From: Salicibibacter cibi
GTDB lineage: Bacteria > Bacillota > Bacilli > Bacillales > Marinococcaceae
Reading direction: 5' to 3'
NCBI RefSeq assembly: GCF_016495865.1
Contig: NZ_CP054706.1
Span: 310,001 to 374,000 of the forward strand
DNA: 64,000 bases
Positions within the stretch are counted from its first letter, which is position 1. The number at the start of each line of letters is the position of its first letter. Shown here in pieces: positions 9,083 to 18,373 of this stretch. The position numbers and the translations under genes are program-made. Under the pieces are notes generated by a model. That model was not told the DNA's origin, did no database searches, and was given only the letters and a program-made list of their open reading frames with translations.

Positions 9083-9658
9083 CTATCCTTTCTGTTCTTG
9101 TTTCCGTTCGGGTGCAGCCTTTGGCTTTCGGCTAAGCGCAATGGCCATTAAGAGAACGATCAATATGGCAGGATGGACATTAAGCCATTCAAGCACGGCT
9201 AAACTTACAATCGTTAAAATAAACGTGCCCCAAAACCCGACTTTCTGTTTGGATTGTTTTAAAAAATTATAGGTCATTACGATGAGCAAGACGCCTACCA
9301 CCGGTGCGATCGCTTGGGTCATTCCTTGCACGGCAGGGATATCTTGAAAAGAAACAAGCGTCCCGACCAAAAGAATAGTCAGAATCGCCGTCGGAAAAAC
9401 AGCCGCGATAATGGCGTTAATCATACCGGTGACGCCTCCGACGTAATGGCCGATGTAGCCGCTTAACTTTGTGACAATCGGTCCGGGTAATGTATTCGCC
9501 AGGGCAACGATATCGCTGAATTCTTCATCGTCCATCCATTTGTATGTCCCCACGATTTCTTTATGGAGCAGTGGGATGGTTGGCGGACCTCCGCCATAGC
9601 CGAGCAAATTCGCCCGTAACATGGCGACGAAAATATGCCCCTGTTTTCGAAAATCCAT
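9083..9658 (-). CDS. chromate transporter subunit (YwrA-like half)
   Basis: 191 residues, the partner half of the CHR pair: LLGYGGGPPTIP near residue 20, then ANTLPGPIVTKLSG, with multiple membrane segments and a basic tail. ATG 9658 has GAGGGG 8 bases upstream; the alternative GTG at 9667 overlaps that site. The operon order (gamma-glutamyltransferase, this gene, its partner) resembles the ywrD/ywrA/ywrB neighbourhood of Bacillus. Confidence 0.88.
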   Translation of the reverse strand: MDFRKQGHIFVAMLRANLLGYGGGPPTIPLLHKEIVGTYKWMDDEEFSDIVALANTLPGPIVTKLSGYIGHYVGGVTGMINAIIAAVFPTAILTILLVGTLVSFQDIPAVQGMTQAIAPVVGVLLIVMTYNFLKQSKQKVGFWGTFILTIVSLAVLEWLNVHPAILIVLLMAIALSRKPKAAPERKQEQKG

Positions 9659-9670
9659 CTTAATCACCCC

Positions 9671-11278
9671 TCACCAAATCGCAAGATGTCCGTCCGCCCG
9701 GGGTTCGGTTCCGCCTACGAGTACGCCGGTTTCCTGGTTTCGCCAAATGACTTGCCCACGGCCAAATCCTCCGGCTTCCAACGTCGGCCGGATATGATGG
9801 CCTTTGCGTACGAGTTTCCGTGCGATCTCCGCAGGGAAATGGGGTTCCACTTCAAGGCTTTTGCCTCCGATCCATTTCCAACGTGGCGCGTCCAGGGCGG
9901 CTTGTGGGTTTAGCCCGTAATCGATAGCATTGACGAGCACTTGCAAATGGCCTTGCGGCATCATGTATCCGCCCATAACGCCAAACGGTCCCACAGGCTC
10001 GCCGCCTTTTGTTAAAAATCCCGGGATAATTGTATGATATGTCCGTTTATTCGGTGCCAATGCATTTACGGCATTTTCATCCAACTTAAATTCCCAGCCG
10101 CGGTTTTGCATGCTGATGCCGGTGCCGGGAATAACGATGCCGGAGCCGAACCCAGCATAATTGCTCTGGATCATGGAAACCATGTTGCCGTCTCCGTCGG
10201 CAGTGGCTAAATAAACCGTTCCTCCGCGTGGTGGCGTGCCGACATACGGATCGATGGCTTTTTCGCCGATCAGCGCTCGCTGTTCAGCTGCGTATTCCGA
10301 AGCGAGCAACGTTTCCGGAGTTACGCGCATGTGCGCCGGATCGGTAATGTGTTCATATCCCTCCCTAAAAGCCAGCTTAAGTGCTTCCATTTGCACGTGG
10401 TATGCCTCCGTATTTTCCTTTGCCGGCAAATCAAACCCGTTCAAAATATTCATTGCCATGAGGGGCACAAGCCCTTGACCATTCGGTGGAAGTTCCCAAA
10501 TATCATAGCCTTTATAATGTACCGATAGCGGTTGAGCCCAATCTGTACGAAAACGAGCCATATCCTCTCCACGTAGAAAGCCGTTATGTTCACGCGAAAA
10601 ATGATCGATACGTTCGGCAATTTCTCCTTCATAAAAAGCTTTTCCGTTTGTTTTTGCGATTTTTCGCAATGTAGCGCCGTGGTCGGGGAAATGCCAAACA
10701 TCTCCGGGATCGGGCGCATTCCCTTGATGGGTAAACGTATCAAACCAAGGTTTGAACGCCGGCTCGTCAGCCGGATATAAATGAACCGCTGCTTTCCAAT
10801 GTTTCGATACGATAGGACTCACCGGAAAACCTTCCTCAGCCAGCCGAATGGCCGGAGCAAGCACTTCCCTCAAGGATAATCTCCCAAATTGTTCCGATAG
10901 CGCACTCCAACCTCCGGGAGCACCGGGGACGTTCACCGGAATCAAACCGTTTCTGGGAACGCTTTCGTGCCCGCGCGCTTTCACAGCATCAATTGAAATG
11001 CCGCCTGGGGACCGACCGCTGGCATTCATGCCATGCATTTTTCCGTCCAGCCAGACAATGGCGAATAAATCGCTGCCAATTCCGTTGGATGTAGGTTCAA
11101 CGACGGTTAATGCTGCGGCCGTTGCTATTGCGGCGTCCACGGCATTCCCGCCTTTTTTTAGCATTTCAAGTCCGGCCTCGGATGCGAGCGGCTGCGAAGT
11201 GGCAACCATTCCGCGCTGGCTATATATGGGGCTTCGTTTTGAAGGATAAGGATGATACCACGGATCAAACTGCAACAT
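9671..11278 (-). CDS. gamma-glutamyltransferase family protein (YwrD-like)
   Basis: A 535-residue Ntn-hydrolase. The autoprocessing and catalytic threonine is Thr354 in PPRGGTVYLATAD; GSGIVIPGTGI and GGYMMPQGHLQ follow in the small-subunit half. There is no signal peptide, unlike the secreted GGTs, so it should be cytoplasmic like YwrD. It would cleave gamma-glutamyl bonds such as those of glutathione- or bacillithiol-type conjugates. Only 12 bases separate it from the chromate transporter pair, so the operon may combine thiol-conjugate metabolism with anion export. Confidence 0.9.
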   Translation of the reverse strand: MLQFDPWYHPYPSKRSPIYSQRGMVATSQPLASEAGLEMLKKGGNAVDAAIATAAALTVVEPTSNGIGSDLFAIVWLDGKMHGMNASGRSPGGISIDAVKARGHESVPRNGLIPVNVPGAPGGWSALSEQFGRLSLREVLAPAIRLAEEGFPVSPIVSKHWKAAVHLYPADEPAFKPWFDTFTHQGNAPDPGDVWHFPDHGATLRKIAKTNGKAFYEGEIAERIDHFSREHNGFLRGEDMARFRTDWAQPLSVHYKGYDIWELPPNGQGLVPLMAMNILNGFDLPAKENTEAYHVQMEALKLAFREGYEHITDPAHMRVTPETLLASEYAAEQRALIGEKAIDPYVGTPPRGGTVYLATADGDGNMVSMIQSNYAGFGSGIVIPGTGISMQNRGWEFKLDENAVNALAPNKRTYHTIIPGFLTKGGEPVGPFGVMGGYMMPQGHLQVLVNAIDYGLNPQAALDAPRWKWIGGKSLEVEPHFPAEIARKLVRKGHHIRPTLEAGGFGRGQVIWRNQETGVLVGGTEPRADGHLAIW

Positions 11279-11364
11279 AATGGGATCGCCACCTCTTTAT
11301 TTTAAAAATATTGTCTACCATTCTATCATGAAAGAAAGAAGGCTGTCCTGTTGGACAACCTTCG

Positions 11365-12669
11365 CTATGCTTTCTCTTCCTTTTCTTCCATAACAATTTC
11401 CAGTTTTCGGTAGCGATACGCATCCCGCTTGATGACGCGTATTTTCATCGTTCCTATTTCCCATTTTTCACCTTCGTGGATGTTCGGGTTCATGGAAAAC
11501 AACCAACCGCCGATCGTATCAAAGTCGTCTTCCTCGATTTTCTCGGGGAGATATGTGTTGATATCGTCGATGAGTACAATCCCGTCGACGAGGAAATGGC
11601 CTTCGGCGATCTCTTCAATTTCGCGCATTCCCCCTTCGTCGAATTCATCGCGGATATCACCGACGATTTCTTCGAGAATGTCTTCAATCGTTACCATTCC
11701 GGCCGTTCCGCCGTATTCATCGATTAAAATACTTAAGTGTGCGCCCTCGGTTTGCATTTTTTTCAACAGCCGTTTGATCGGGGTTTGGTCGGAAACGGTG
11801 AGGACGGGGCGTGTGATCTCATCGATGTTTATTTGTTCTCTTTCCAAATTAACCAGCAAAAACTCTTTTGTATTAATAAAGCCGATAACATCATCCTTAT
11901 TTTCGCCAACCATCGGGTAACGTGTGAACCGCTTATCTGTAATTTTTTTTATTGCCGCTTCTAAGGGTTCGTCCCGATAGATGCAAACCATATCCGTACG
12001 CGGAACCATGACTTCATTCGCTTTTCGTTCATCGAATGCGAAAATGTTATTGACGTAGCCGAACTCGGCTTGATTGATTTCTCCGTGTCGCAAACTTTCC
12101 GTGAGCAGTGCTTGCAATTCTTCCTCCGTGTGGGCTTCATCCAGATGTTTCGCCGGCGTCAGGCCGAACAATTGCACAAAAGCGTTAGCCACCCCGTTAA
12201 GGACAACGATTGCCGGATAAGCAATGAAATAAAAAAAACGAAGCAATCGCGCGACAGCAAAACTAATCGTCTCCGAGTGTTGCATCGCAGCTGTTTTGGG
12301 TGTCAGCAACCCGATCACGATGTAAAAAAAAGTGATAAAGACGAAGGCGATAATAAAAGATATAAGGGTGCTTGTTTCCGTCGGCACGTTTAAGGAGGTA
12401 AGGAGCGGCGCCAAAATCGTTTCGGTCATAGGTGCGCCTAGCCAGCCCAAGCCGATCGTCGTCATCGCAATTCCGAGTTGAGCAGCCGAGCGATATCCTT
12501 CGGGATGTGCGGTCATTTTTTTTAGGAGTGTAGCTTTTTTGTGGCCTTCAGCAGCGAGTGCGTCGAGATGGGTGTTGCGCATTCGCGAGATGGAATGTTC
12601 CGCAGCCACAAAAAACGCTGTTGCAACGAGTAAAAAAACAAACAAGACGACACTAACACCAATATTCAA
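11365..12669 (-). CDS. CNNM/HlyC-CorC family transporter-like protein (DUF21-CBS-CorC_HlyC)
   Basis: About 434 residues. It has an N-terminal DUF21 membrane domain with four hydrophobic segments (FFVAAEHSISR marks the first), two CBS motifs (MVPRTDM with RFTRYPMV, then RPVLTVSDQ with ILIDEYGGTAG), and a C-terminal CorC_HlyC domain. Family members are linked to magnesium/sodium handling. TTG 12669 follows AGGGGAG at good spacing and matches the usual N-terminus; an ATG at 12777 would add 36 atypical residues. Haemolytic activity should not be inferred from the HlyC name. Confidence 0.85.
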   Translation of the reverse strand: MNIGVSVVLFVFLLVATAFFVAAEHSISRMRNTHLDALAAEGHKKATLLKKMTAHPEGYRSAAQLGIAMTTIGLGWLGAPMTETILAPLLTSLNVPTETSTLISFIIAFVFITFFYIVIGLLTPKTAAMQHSETISFAVARLLRFFYFIAYPAIVVLNGVANAFVQLFGLTPAKHLDEAHTEEELQALLTESLRHGEINQAEFGYVNNIFAFDERKANEVMVPRTDMVCIYRDEPLEAAIKKITDKRFTRYPMVGENKDDVIGFINTKEFLLVNLEREQINIDEITRPVLTVSDQTPIKRLLKKMQTEGAHLSILIDEYGGTAGMVTIEDILEEIVGDIRDEFDEGGMREIEEIAEGHFLVDGIVLIDDINTYLPEKIEEDDFDTIGGWLFSMNPNIHEGEKWEIGTMKIRVIKRDAYRYRKLEIVMEEKEEKA

Positions 12670-12779
12670 CGGTACATTCTCCCCTATAATCGCATGTGTT
12701 ACGAAGAGTATATCACGAATAAAGAGAAGAAGGGAGTCAATGTGCTTGTATCCGTCAATAAAAAACGAACAAGTCACTG

Positions 12780-13682
12780 CTATTCAAGTTCCAAATGTCT
12801 CTGTAGCGTATTTGATACACGTTCCTTATCCAGCTCATCGACGACATAATAGTACACACCGTCCAAACGTCCATGTTCGCCGCTTAGGGTAAGTTGTTCA
12901 AGATCGTGAATGCCGGATTCATAGCTTTGCATGTCGATCATATCCTGAAACTCCATGTTTGTCTGTACATTTTTGCCAATCGCATCAAGAATGGATCCGA
13001 TGCTTGTGACGGATGACAGGTTGGCCCCTTCGTGCAGGATGCCTTCGATGACTTGGCGTTGGCGGTCATTCCTCCCCGAGTCCCCGAGAGGGTCGTCTTG
13101 TCGCATGCGTACGAATGCAAGGGCTTCTTTTCCGCTTAATTCCAATTCTCCTTTTTTAAACGTTTCTCCGTCATATTCGAATCCCAGATTATTGTTGACG
13201 GTAATGCCGCCAATCGCGTCGACCATTTCTGCAAATCCATCCATATTGACCGTAACGATATAATCGATGGGCACCTTCAAAAAATGTTCTACCGTGTCCA
13301 TCGCCATCTTTTCTCCGCCGTAATAATAGGCATGGTTGATTTTATCATTCCAACCTTTTCCGGCGAGTTCTGTATTTGTATCGCGAGGAATGCTGAGCAT
13401 CTTAATGGACTGCTCGCCGGGGTTCACGGTTACAACGATGATTGTATCCGCTCGTCCGTAATCCACCTCTTCAGCGTCCAAGCCGAGCAATAAAAAAGAA
13501 ACAGGATCGTTATCTTCAAAATTAATCTCTTCGGAGCGGATACTTGAACCTTCACGGTCAATCGGCGCAAGCATATCATCAGCTGTCGATGAAAACGAAA
13601 CATAAAGATAAAGCGCGAAGCCGCCTACAACCAAAATAAGAGCGGAAACAACGATCAGAGCGATGATCAGCGCTTTTTTCAT
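12780..13682 (-). CDS. LytR-CpsA-Psr (LCP) family glycopolymer ligase
   Basis: 300 residues with a short cytoplasmic start, one membrane helix (about residues 4-27) and an extracellular LCP domain. Family landmarks are LLLGLDAEE, RADTIIVVTVNP, SIPRDTNTE, DKINHAYYYGG, and the conserved arginines in FVRMRQDDPLGDSGR with NDRQRQV. LCP enzymes attach teichoic acids or other glycopolymers to peptidoglycan. ATG 13682 sits 9 bases after GGGGAG; the TTG at 13697 lies at the edge of that site. Confidence 0.92.
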   Translation of the reverse strand: MKKALIIALIVVSALILVVGGFALYLYVSFSSTADDMLAPIDREGSSIRSEEINFEDNDPVSFLLLGLDAEEVDYGRADTIIVVTVNPGEQSIKMLSIPRDTNTELAGKGWNDKINHAYYYGGEKMAMDTVEHFLKVPIDYIVTVNMDGFAEMVDAIGGITVNNNLGFEYDGETFKKGELELSGKEALAFVRMRQDDPLGDSGRNDRQRQVIEGILHEGANLSSVTSIGSILDAIGKNVQTNMEFQDMIDMQSYESGIHDLEQLTLSGEHGRLDGVYYYVVDELDKERVSNTLQRHLELE

Positions 13683-13929
13683 AATAGAACTCCCCAATTC
13701 ATAGTCTGCACAATGATATGCTTGTCTGAGGCGATGTATGCCGATATTTGATTGGAAGATTCGTCATTATGGGAAGGGGCAATGTCAAATTAGCGGTCCT
13801 GGGTAAAGGGTGGGAAGCGCAAAATAAATCAAAATCGACAAATAAGCTATCATGCACCGGAAAGGGAGGGTTGGAAAACTTGGCTTTTCGCCAAGCTTTT
13901 ATGGCGAAAGCCTTCGCCCAACTTATGTA

Positions 13930-14199
13930 GGAATTGCTGAACAACATGCAGCTATCAGCTGAAGCCGGGATGCCGCTTCCATGGCGGACGAACGGTCAAT
14001 CCTCCTCGCGCAAAACCGGCGCTGCGGAGGCTTGACGCGTCCGTTTTGATGTCTACGCCATTAGCAGCATCATCCCTCCGTATATTGTTAGAAGTGCAAG
14101 GGTTTTTTGTTTATTAGGATGGATTTCCTTGCATCCAGCTTTGACAACACCAACGGAAAATGCTTATGTGCCATGCTTTTTCCGTTATTCAGCAGTCCC
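13930..14199. repeat. MITE copy 1 (270 bp) with terminal inverted repeats and 6-bp target duplication
   Basis: The ends read GGAATTGCTGAACAAC and GTTATTCAGCAGTCCC, imperfect inverted repeats of 16 bp. It is flanked on both sides by TATGTA (13924-13929 and 14200-14205). It is about 80 percent similar by eye to the copy at 17021-17305, with small deletions, and carries no transposase. Short open frames crossing it are not genes. Confidence 0.85.
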
Positions 14200-14224
14200 T
14201 ATGTAGATAACTTTCCTATCTACC

Positions 14225-14260
14225 AAGAATAGGGAACCCTGGCTCGGGTTCCCTATTCTT
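14225..14260 (-). terminator. strong terminator of the UPF0180 gene, overlapping its stop codon
   Basis: AAGAATAGGGAACCC and its exact complement form a perfect 15-bp stem with a 6-base loop. On the minus strand the TAG stop codon of the small gene is inside the stem. A T-rich tail follows. Confidence 0.8.
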
Positions 14261-14504
14261 CGCGATTTAAGCGATCTTCCACCTCATTGCATACTTGCTC
14301 GGCGTTTAACCCTTGAGTTTCAACGACAGGGGCTTGCGAAACCGTATCGCTCATCCCCATGACATTGCTGTCCATCCCGGTGGTCACGCAGCAGTCGCAA
14401 TCCATGGCGTCTTGTTCTTGTTGAAGAGGGACGACGTCGTGCCCCTTCTCTTCCAGGGCAGCCTGTATATCCGATAGTGAGGCTTCCACTCCGATTCTGG
14501 CCAT
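14253..14504 (-). CDS. UPF0180 (YkuS-like) small protein
   Basis: 83 residues beginning MARIGVEASLSDIQAALEEK, the hallmark of UPF0180/YkuS, with a DCDCCVTTGMD Cys-rich segment and a conserved NVMGMSDT stretch. The function is unknown. ATG 14504 follows AAGGGGGTGTGG. It is monocistronic, with a dedicated terminator, and lies just beside MITE copy 1. Confidence 0.88.
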   Translation of the reverse strand: MARIGVEASLSDIQAALEEKGHDVVPLQQEQDAMDCDCCVTTGMDSNVMGMSDTVSQAPVVETQGLNAEQVCNEVEDRLNREE

Positions 14505-14591
14505 AATTTCCACACCCCCTTACCGGCTCAGCTTTCCCTGGTTCCGTCTCATTATGCTTTTTCTTTTAACAATGGGGAGAATTCAATGGGT

Positions 14592-15569
14592 TCACGTCAA
14601 ATGATAATGCCATACCCCTGACTTTTGTTCTTTTTCAATCCGTTCTTTTGCTTCCAAATAATCCAAATGTCCGAGAATTTCCGACATCACCAGCGGAAAC
14701 TGACTGTCATACCTTTTTTCATAATAGCTTTTTGCGAGGGTAGCAGCCGTCGTTAATCCTTCGGCGATAAGGTTCGCGAGTTTATCCGCTTTGTCCTCGA
14801 TTTCTTGGAATCGTTTTTGCACTAAATTGGAAGTGCTTTGGATGACTTCGCCATGACCCGAATAAACAGTCGTCGGTTGCAAGGAATCTGCCGCTTTCAT
14901 CGAATCCATATGTTGCAATAACGGGTATTGCCTTCGTCCTTCGAAATCGGGTTCGGCCAACGCGTTGCTGGAGATATGTTGAATGAGCAAATCTCCGCCG
15001 AACAGCCAACCTGTTTCCTCGTGGAAAAATGAAACTTGGTCGGGAGCGTGGCCGGGGACTTCCATGATTTCCAGATCTAATTGCGCTTGGTCGAAGGGAA
15101 TAATGTCCGTCTGCATCGCCTTCTTTTCATTTTTTTGCAAGGCATTCTTTAAGTAACGAACTTGGGTTTGACCGGCTTCACCGCAATCGGCTTCCTTGTA
15201 TAATGTTTCAAAGAATTTCACCCTTCGCTCCATGAAATCCCGTTCTCTTTTCAAACGGGGAATGGAAAAGGGGTGGGCATATACAGGAATCGGATGCTCG
15301 CTTACAATTCGATCGACGAGGCCGACGTGGTCAACATGATGATGGGTTAAATAGATTTGCGCTATGTCTTGTAGCGAAAATTCATTTGCCTTCAAAGTTT
15401 CCGCTAAGGCATTCCAACATTCTTCATTGTTTAACCCTGCGTCGATCAAGGTGAGCGTGTTATCTGATTGGTATAAGTAAAAATTAATGCTTTTTAGATT
15501 ATAGTTCACGGGAACGATAATGGGATAGACCGTATGGTTTCTTTTCTCTATCTTCAAGATTAAACACAA
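14592..15569 (-). CDS. MBL-fold metallo-hydrolase
   Basis: A 325-residue metallo-beta-lactamase-superfamily hydrolase. HHHVDH at 76-81 plus VPGHAPDQ, GGDLLI and SGHGE supply the two-metal site. A helical C-terminal domain (about 240-325) resembles that of the 6987 protein, making this the third such hydrolase in 13 kb. The start is uncertain: TTG 15569 with weak AGAAAG is used, and a TTG four codons later is possible. The substrate is unknown. Confidence 0.82.
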   Translation of the reverse strand: MCLILKIEKRNHTVYPIIVPVNYNLKSINFYLYQSDNTLTLIDAGLNNEECWNALAETLKANEFSLQDIAQIYLTHHHVDHVGLVDRIVSEHPIPVYAHPFSIPRLKRERDFMERRVKFFETLYKEADCGEAGQTQVRYLKNALQKNEKKAMQTDIIPFDQAQLDLEIMEVPGHAPDQVSFFHEETGWLFGGDLLIQHISSNALAEPDFEGRRQYPLLQHMDSMKAADSLQPTTVYSGHGEVIQSTSNLVQKRFQEIEDKADKLANLIAEGLTTAATLAKSYYEKRYDSQFPLVMSEILGHLDYLEAKERIEKEQKSGVWHYHLT

Positions 15570-15700
15570 CTTTCTAAAAAAATCATTTCAATTCATCTTA
15601 TCATAAAAAATTTTATTTGAAACGCATTATTTATGTTTATCAAATATAGTACTGGGGTAACTCTATATTATATTACATATTATAATGGGAGTGAATGGAA

Positions 15701-16951
15701 ATGAATGAAATGGAAAATATGCTTTCACAACTTTTGCAAGCCGTGCCTAATATTATAACGGCACTCTTGTTATTATTGTTGGCGTGGGTGATCGCCAAAA
15801 TTGTAAAGGGCATTATTTCAACTGTGATCCGGAAAATAAAATTGCCGGAGTTTAAGGAACAAGAAGCAAATGGAAGCAGGAGCGAGCGAAATGAAAATAA
15901 AGACAGTCGTGAACAATTGGCGGTGTCCGCCGGATCGATCGGCTATTATTTAGTCTTCATCCTGTTTGTGCCCAGTATTTTGGATGCATTGAATATGACA
16001 TCCGTGGCACAGCCAATCTCAAATATGATGGAGTCGTTGCTTCTATTTTTACCTAATCTGTTACTGGCGGCGATTATTTTAATCGTTGGCATTTTAATCG
16101 CCCGTTTGGTCCGCAATCTTGTGCAAAGTGCACTGGATACCGTTAATTTTGATCGTTTTTTCGATAAATTGCAATCCAATCAAGCGGAGAGACCGGACGC
16201 AGCGAAGCTTTCCACGACACTGGCAAATATCGTCATGGTGATCGTTTTAATTCCAATTATCATCATTGCCTTGGAAGCGTTAAGCATAGAAACGATTTCC
16301 GAACCGGTTGTTGTTGTGTTGAGCACGATAGTGAACATCATTCCGAGTTTGTTTGTCGCAATTATTCTTGTAATTGCCGGTTATTATATTGCTACCTTTG
16401 TCGCTCGTCTGTTAACTGGTTTATTAAATCGCACGAATATTAATCGCGTGTACGAAGCGATCGGCTTCGGTCCACGGGAGGACCAGAAATTTGATCTTCC
16501 GGATGTTCTGGGCAAAATTGTCCAAGTGTTGATCATCCTGTTCTTCACCGTTCAAGCTTTGGAAGTCATTGATTTAAATGTGCTCAATCAGATAGGAAAT
16601 GCCATCATCATCTACCTGCCAATGCTCATCAGTGCACTGTTGATCATCGGGCTTGGCCTTATCGCCGGTAATTTCCTTGAAAAAGCTATTGTTCGCTATA
16701 CGCGCAGCTCGTTTTCGGGGCTGATCGTAAAATATACCATCCTGCTCTTCGCCGTATTTATGACATTGGAGCAGCTCGGGTTTGCAAGCTCAATCGTAAA
16801 CATTGCCTTCCTTTTGATTCTCGGCGGCTTGGCCATCGCCTTCGCGATTTCCTTCGGGATTGGCGGACGCGACTTCGCAACGAGACAGTTGGACAAGTTT
16901 GAGAACCGTTTGAAGAAAAAAGATGCTGAGGAAGAAGACCGGGATTCATAA
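15701..16951 (+). CDS. mechanosensitive channel-like membrane protein (conserved TM-helix repeats, CmpX-like)
   Basis: 416 residues with about ten hydrophobic helices arranged as repeated TM-helix units: NIITALLLLLLAWVIAK, LLLAAIILIVGILIARLV, VAIILVIAGYYIATFVA and ALLIIGLGLIAGNFLE. It ends in an acidic/basic charged tail. This repeat architecture is annotated as small-conductance mechanosensitive-channel related; a role in osmotic response fits a salt-adapted host but is inferred. ATG 15701 is 9 bases from GGGAG; an ATG two codons earlier is possible. Confidence 0.82.
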   Translation: MNEMENMLSQLLQAVPNIITALLLLLLAWVIAKIVKGIISTVIRKIKLPEFKEQEANGSRSERNENKDSREQLAVSAGSIGYYLVFILFVPSILDALNMTSVAQPISNMMESLLLFLPNLLLAAIILIVGILIARLVRNLVQSALDTVNFDRFFDKLQSNQAERPDAAKLSTTLANIVMVIVLIPIIIIALEALSIETISEPVVVVLSTIVNIIPSLFVAIILVIAGYYIATFVARLLTGLLNRTNINRVYEAIGFGPREDQKFDLPDVLGKIVQVLIILFFTVQALEVIDLNVLNQIGNAIIIYLPMLISALLIIGLGLIAGNFLEKAIVRYTRSSFSGLIVKYTILLFAVFMTLEQLGFASSIVNIAFLLILGGLAIAFAISFGIGGRDFATRQLDKFENRLKKKDAEEEDRDS

Positions 16952-16958
16952 TGAAAAG

Positions 16959-16996
16959 GACGCGCTGGAGTAAATCTCCTATGCGCGTCTTTTTTC
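16959..16996 (+). terminator. terminator after the channel-like gene
   Basis: GACGCGC (16959-16965) pairs with GCGCGTC (16983-16989) and is followed by six T residues. Confidence 0.8.
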
Positions 16997-17020
16997 GGTT
17001 TTATTAGCCAAAACTAACAA

Positions 17021-17305
17021 GGGATTGCTGAACAACTTACATATATTAGTTGGAGTCGGGATGCCGCTTCCATGGCTTCGCTTTCCGCGGACGAACGGTC
17101 AAGCCTCCTCGCGCAAAACCGGCGCTGCGGGGTCTTGACGCGTCCGTTTTTCCGCTGGAGTCTCGCCATTGCAGCACCGTCCCTCCGTGTGTTGCCAGAC
17201 GTGCAAGGGTTTTCTGCTTTTAGGATAGATTTTCTTGCATCCAGTTTTGACAACATCAACGGAAAATGCTTATGTGCCAATCTTTTTCCGTTATTCAGCA
17301 GTCCC
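17021..17305. repeat. MITE copy 2 (285 bp) with terminal inverted repeats and 6-bp target duplication
   Basis: The ends are GGGATTGCTGAACAAC and GTTATTCAGCAGTCCC; the second reversed gives GGGACTGCTGAATAAC, so 14 of 16 bases match. It is flanked by TAACAA at 17015-17020 and 17306-17311. The interior is noncoding. It is longer than copy 1, having a TTCGCTTTCC insertion near 17080 and others, so it is probably closer to the ancestral element. Confidence 0.88.
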
Positions 17306-17362
17306 TAACAAAATATCAGCCATTTCATAGTTGACCCGCAAATCCCGGTTCCGCCCCCGCGT

Positions 17363-17923
17363 TCATTGCCTGTATCCGCGCGTTACGATGGAAAGCTCCC
17401 CGCTTTCCGGATGAATGACGAGGCCGTGCACCGGGATCGCTGTCGGAAATAAAGGATGCGTTCTGAGAATATCCACACTGTTTGTTACTGCTTCTTCCAC
17501 TGTTTCAAAACCCGCCAGCCATTCTTCTACATCTATGCCATCGTCTGTAACGGATTGAATTTCTTCTTCTGTAATCCCTTTTGCTTTCATTTGTTTCATC
17601 ACGAATGAAGGATCAAGTTGTTGCATCCCGCAATCTTTATGCCCAATGATCAGCACTTCCTCCGCCTGTAAGACATGAATCGCGATAAGTAGGCTGCGAA
17701 CGCCACTGCCATAAGGGCTTGTAATCATTCCTCCGGCATTTTTGATCATTTTCACATCGCCATTTTTGATGTTCATGGCTGCCGGCAATAATTCAACCAG
17801 TCGTGTATCCATGCACGTCAATACCACACATTTATGGTTTGGCAGTTTGCTTGTTTTATAAGGTTCGTGTTGATTTGAACCGACAAATTGCTGATTGTAA
17901 TCAAGAATAGTGTCTAGGTACAT
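17363..17923 (-). CDS. beta-class carbonic anhydrase (YtiB-like)
   Basis: 186 residues, matching the usual length of the Bacillus enzyme. Zinc ligands are Cys37, His95 and Cys98 (HKDC), with the Asp39-Arg41 dyad in CMDTR. It interconverts CO2 and bicarbonate in the cytoplasm, useful for carboxylations and pH control. ATG 17923 follows AGGAG; a TTG at 17935 abuts that site and is rejected. Confidence 0.92.
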   Translation of the reverse strand: MYLDTILDYNQQFVGSNQHEPYKTSKLPNHKCVVLTCMDTRLVELLPAAMNIKNGDVKMIKNAGGMITSPYGSGVRSLLIAIHVLQAEEVLIIGHKDCGMQQLDPSFVMKQMKAKGITEEEIQSVTDDGIDVEEWLAGFETVEEAVTNSVDILRTHPLFPTAIPVHGLVIHPESGELSIVTRGYRQ

Positions 17924-18014
17924 GCGGGATCTCAACTCCTTTAGCTATATTTTATCAAAAATTACAAGAATGTGTTAGGATTTATATAACATACATAAAG
18001 GAGCGATAGAAGTT

Positions 18015-18338
18015 ATGCCAACGGTTCATGTAGATGGAAAGCATTCGTTTGAAGTGGAAGAAGGAAAAAAACTTGTACTTGCGTTGGAGGACAACGGCAT
18101 TGATATTTTGCACCGATGCGGTGGGAATGCAAAGTGTACAACATGCCGGTGTGAGGTGTTGGAAGGAGAGTTAGCCTCGAAGGGGGAAGCAGAAGCGGCG
18201 ATTCTTGACGATAAGGGAATCATTGATCCGAAGATTCGACTTTCTTGCCAAAACCGTGTTTATTCCAACCTTACGGTGAAACCGGTGAAAACAACGGCCA
18301 CGACGGGTTTGGAACCGGGCAAGCGTCCGGAAGATTAA
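18015..18338 (+). CDS. plant-type [2Fe-2S] ferredoxin
   Basis: A 107-residue electron carrier with a beta-grasp fold. The cluster ligands are Cys35, Cys41, Cys44 and Cys78, in the spacing C-x5-C-x2-C-x33-C. The C-terminal extension TTATTGLEPGKRPED is outside the core. The redox partner is unknown. AAAGGAGCG precedes ATG 18015. Confidence 0.9.
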   Translation: MPTVHVDGKHSFEVEEGKKLVLALEDNGIDILHRCGGNAKCTTCRCEVLEGELASKGEAEAAILDDKGIIDPKIRLSCQNRVYSNLTVKPVKTTATTGLEPGKRPED

Positions 18339-18342
18339 AAAA

Positions 18343-18371
18343 GGAGAGCCACTGCGGCTCTCCCGTTTTTT
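18343..18371. terminator. bidirectional terminator between ferredoxin and Nfu-N genes
   Basis: GGAGAGCC and GGCTCTCC (18343-18350 and 18356-18363) have a 5-base loop. It is followed by a T run on the plus strand and preceded by an A run, so it can serve both converging genes. Confidence 0.8.
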
Positions 18372-18373
18372 AA

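Noticed and set aside
12669..12777. Longer N-terminus for the CNNM-like protein from ATG 12777
   Set aside because: The extra 36 residues do not fit the family and the TTG at 12669 has the better ribosome site.
17014..17308. Open frames on both strands across the MITE
   Set aside because: They are confined to the repeat and are not conserved in reading frame between its two copies.
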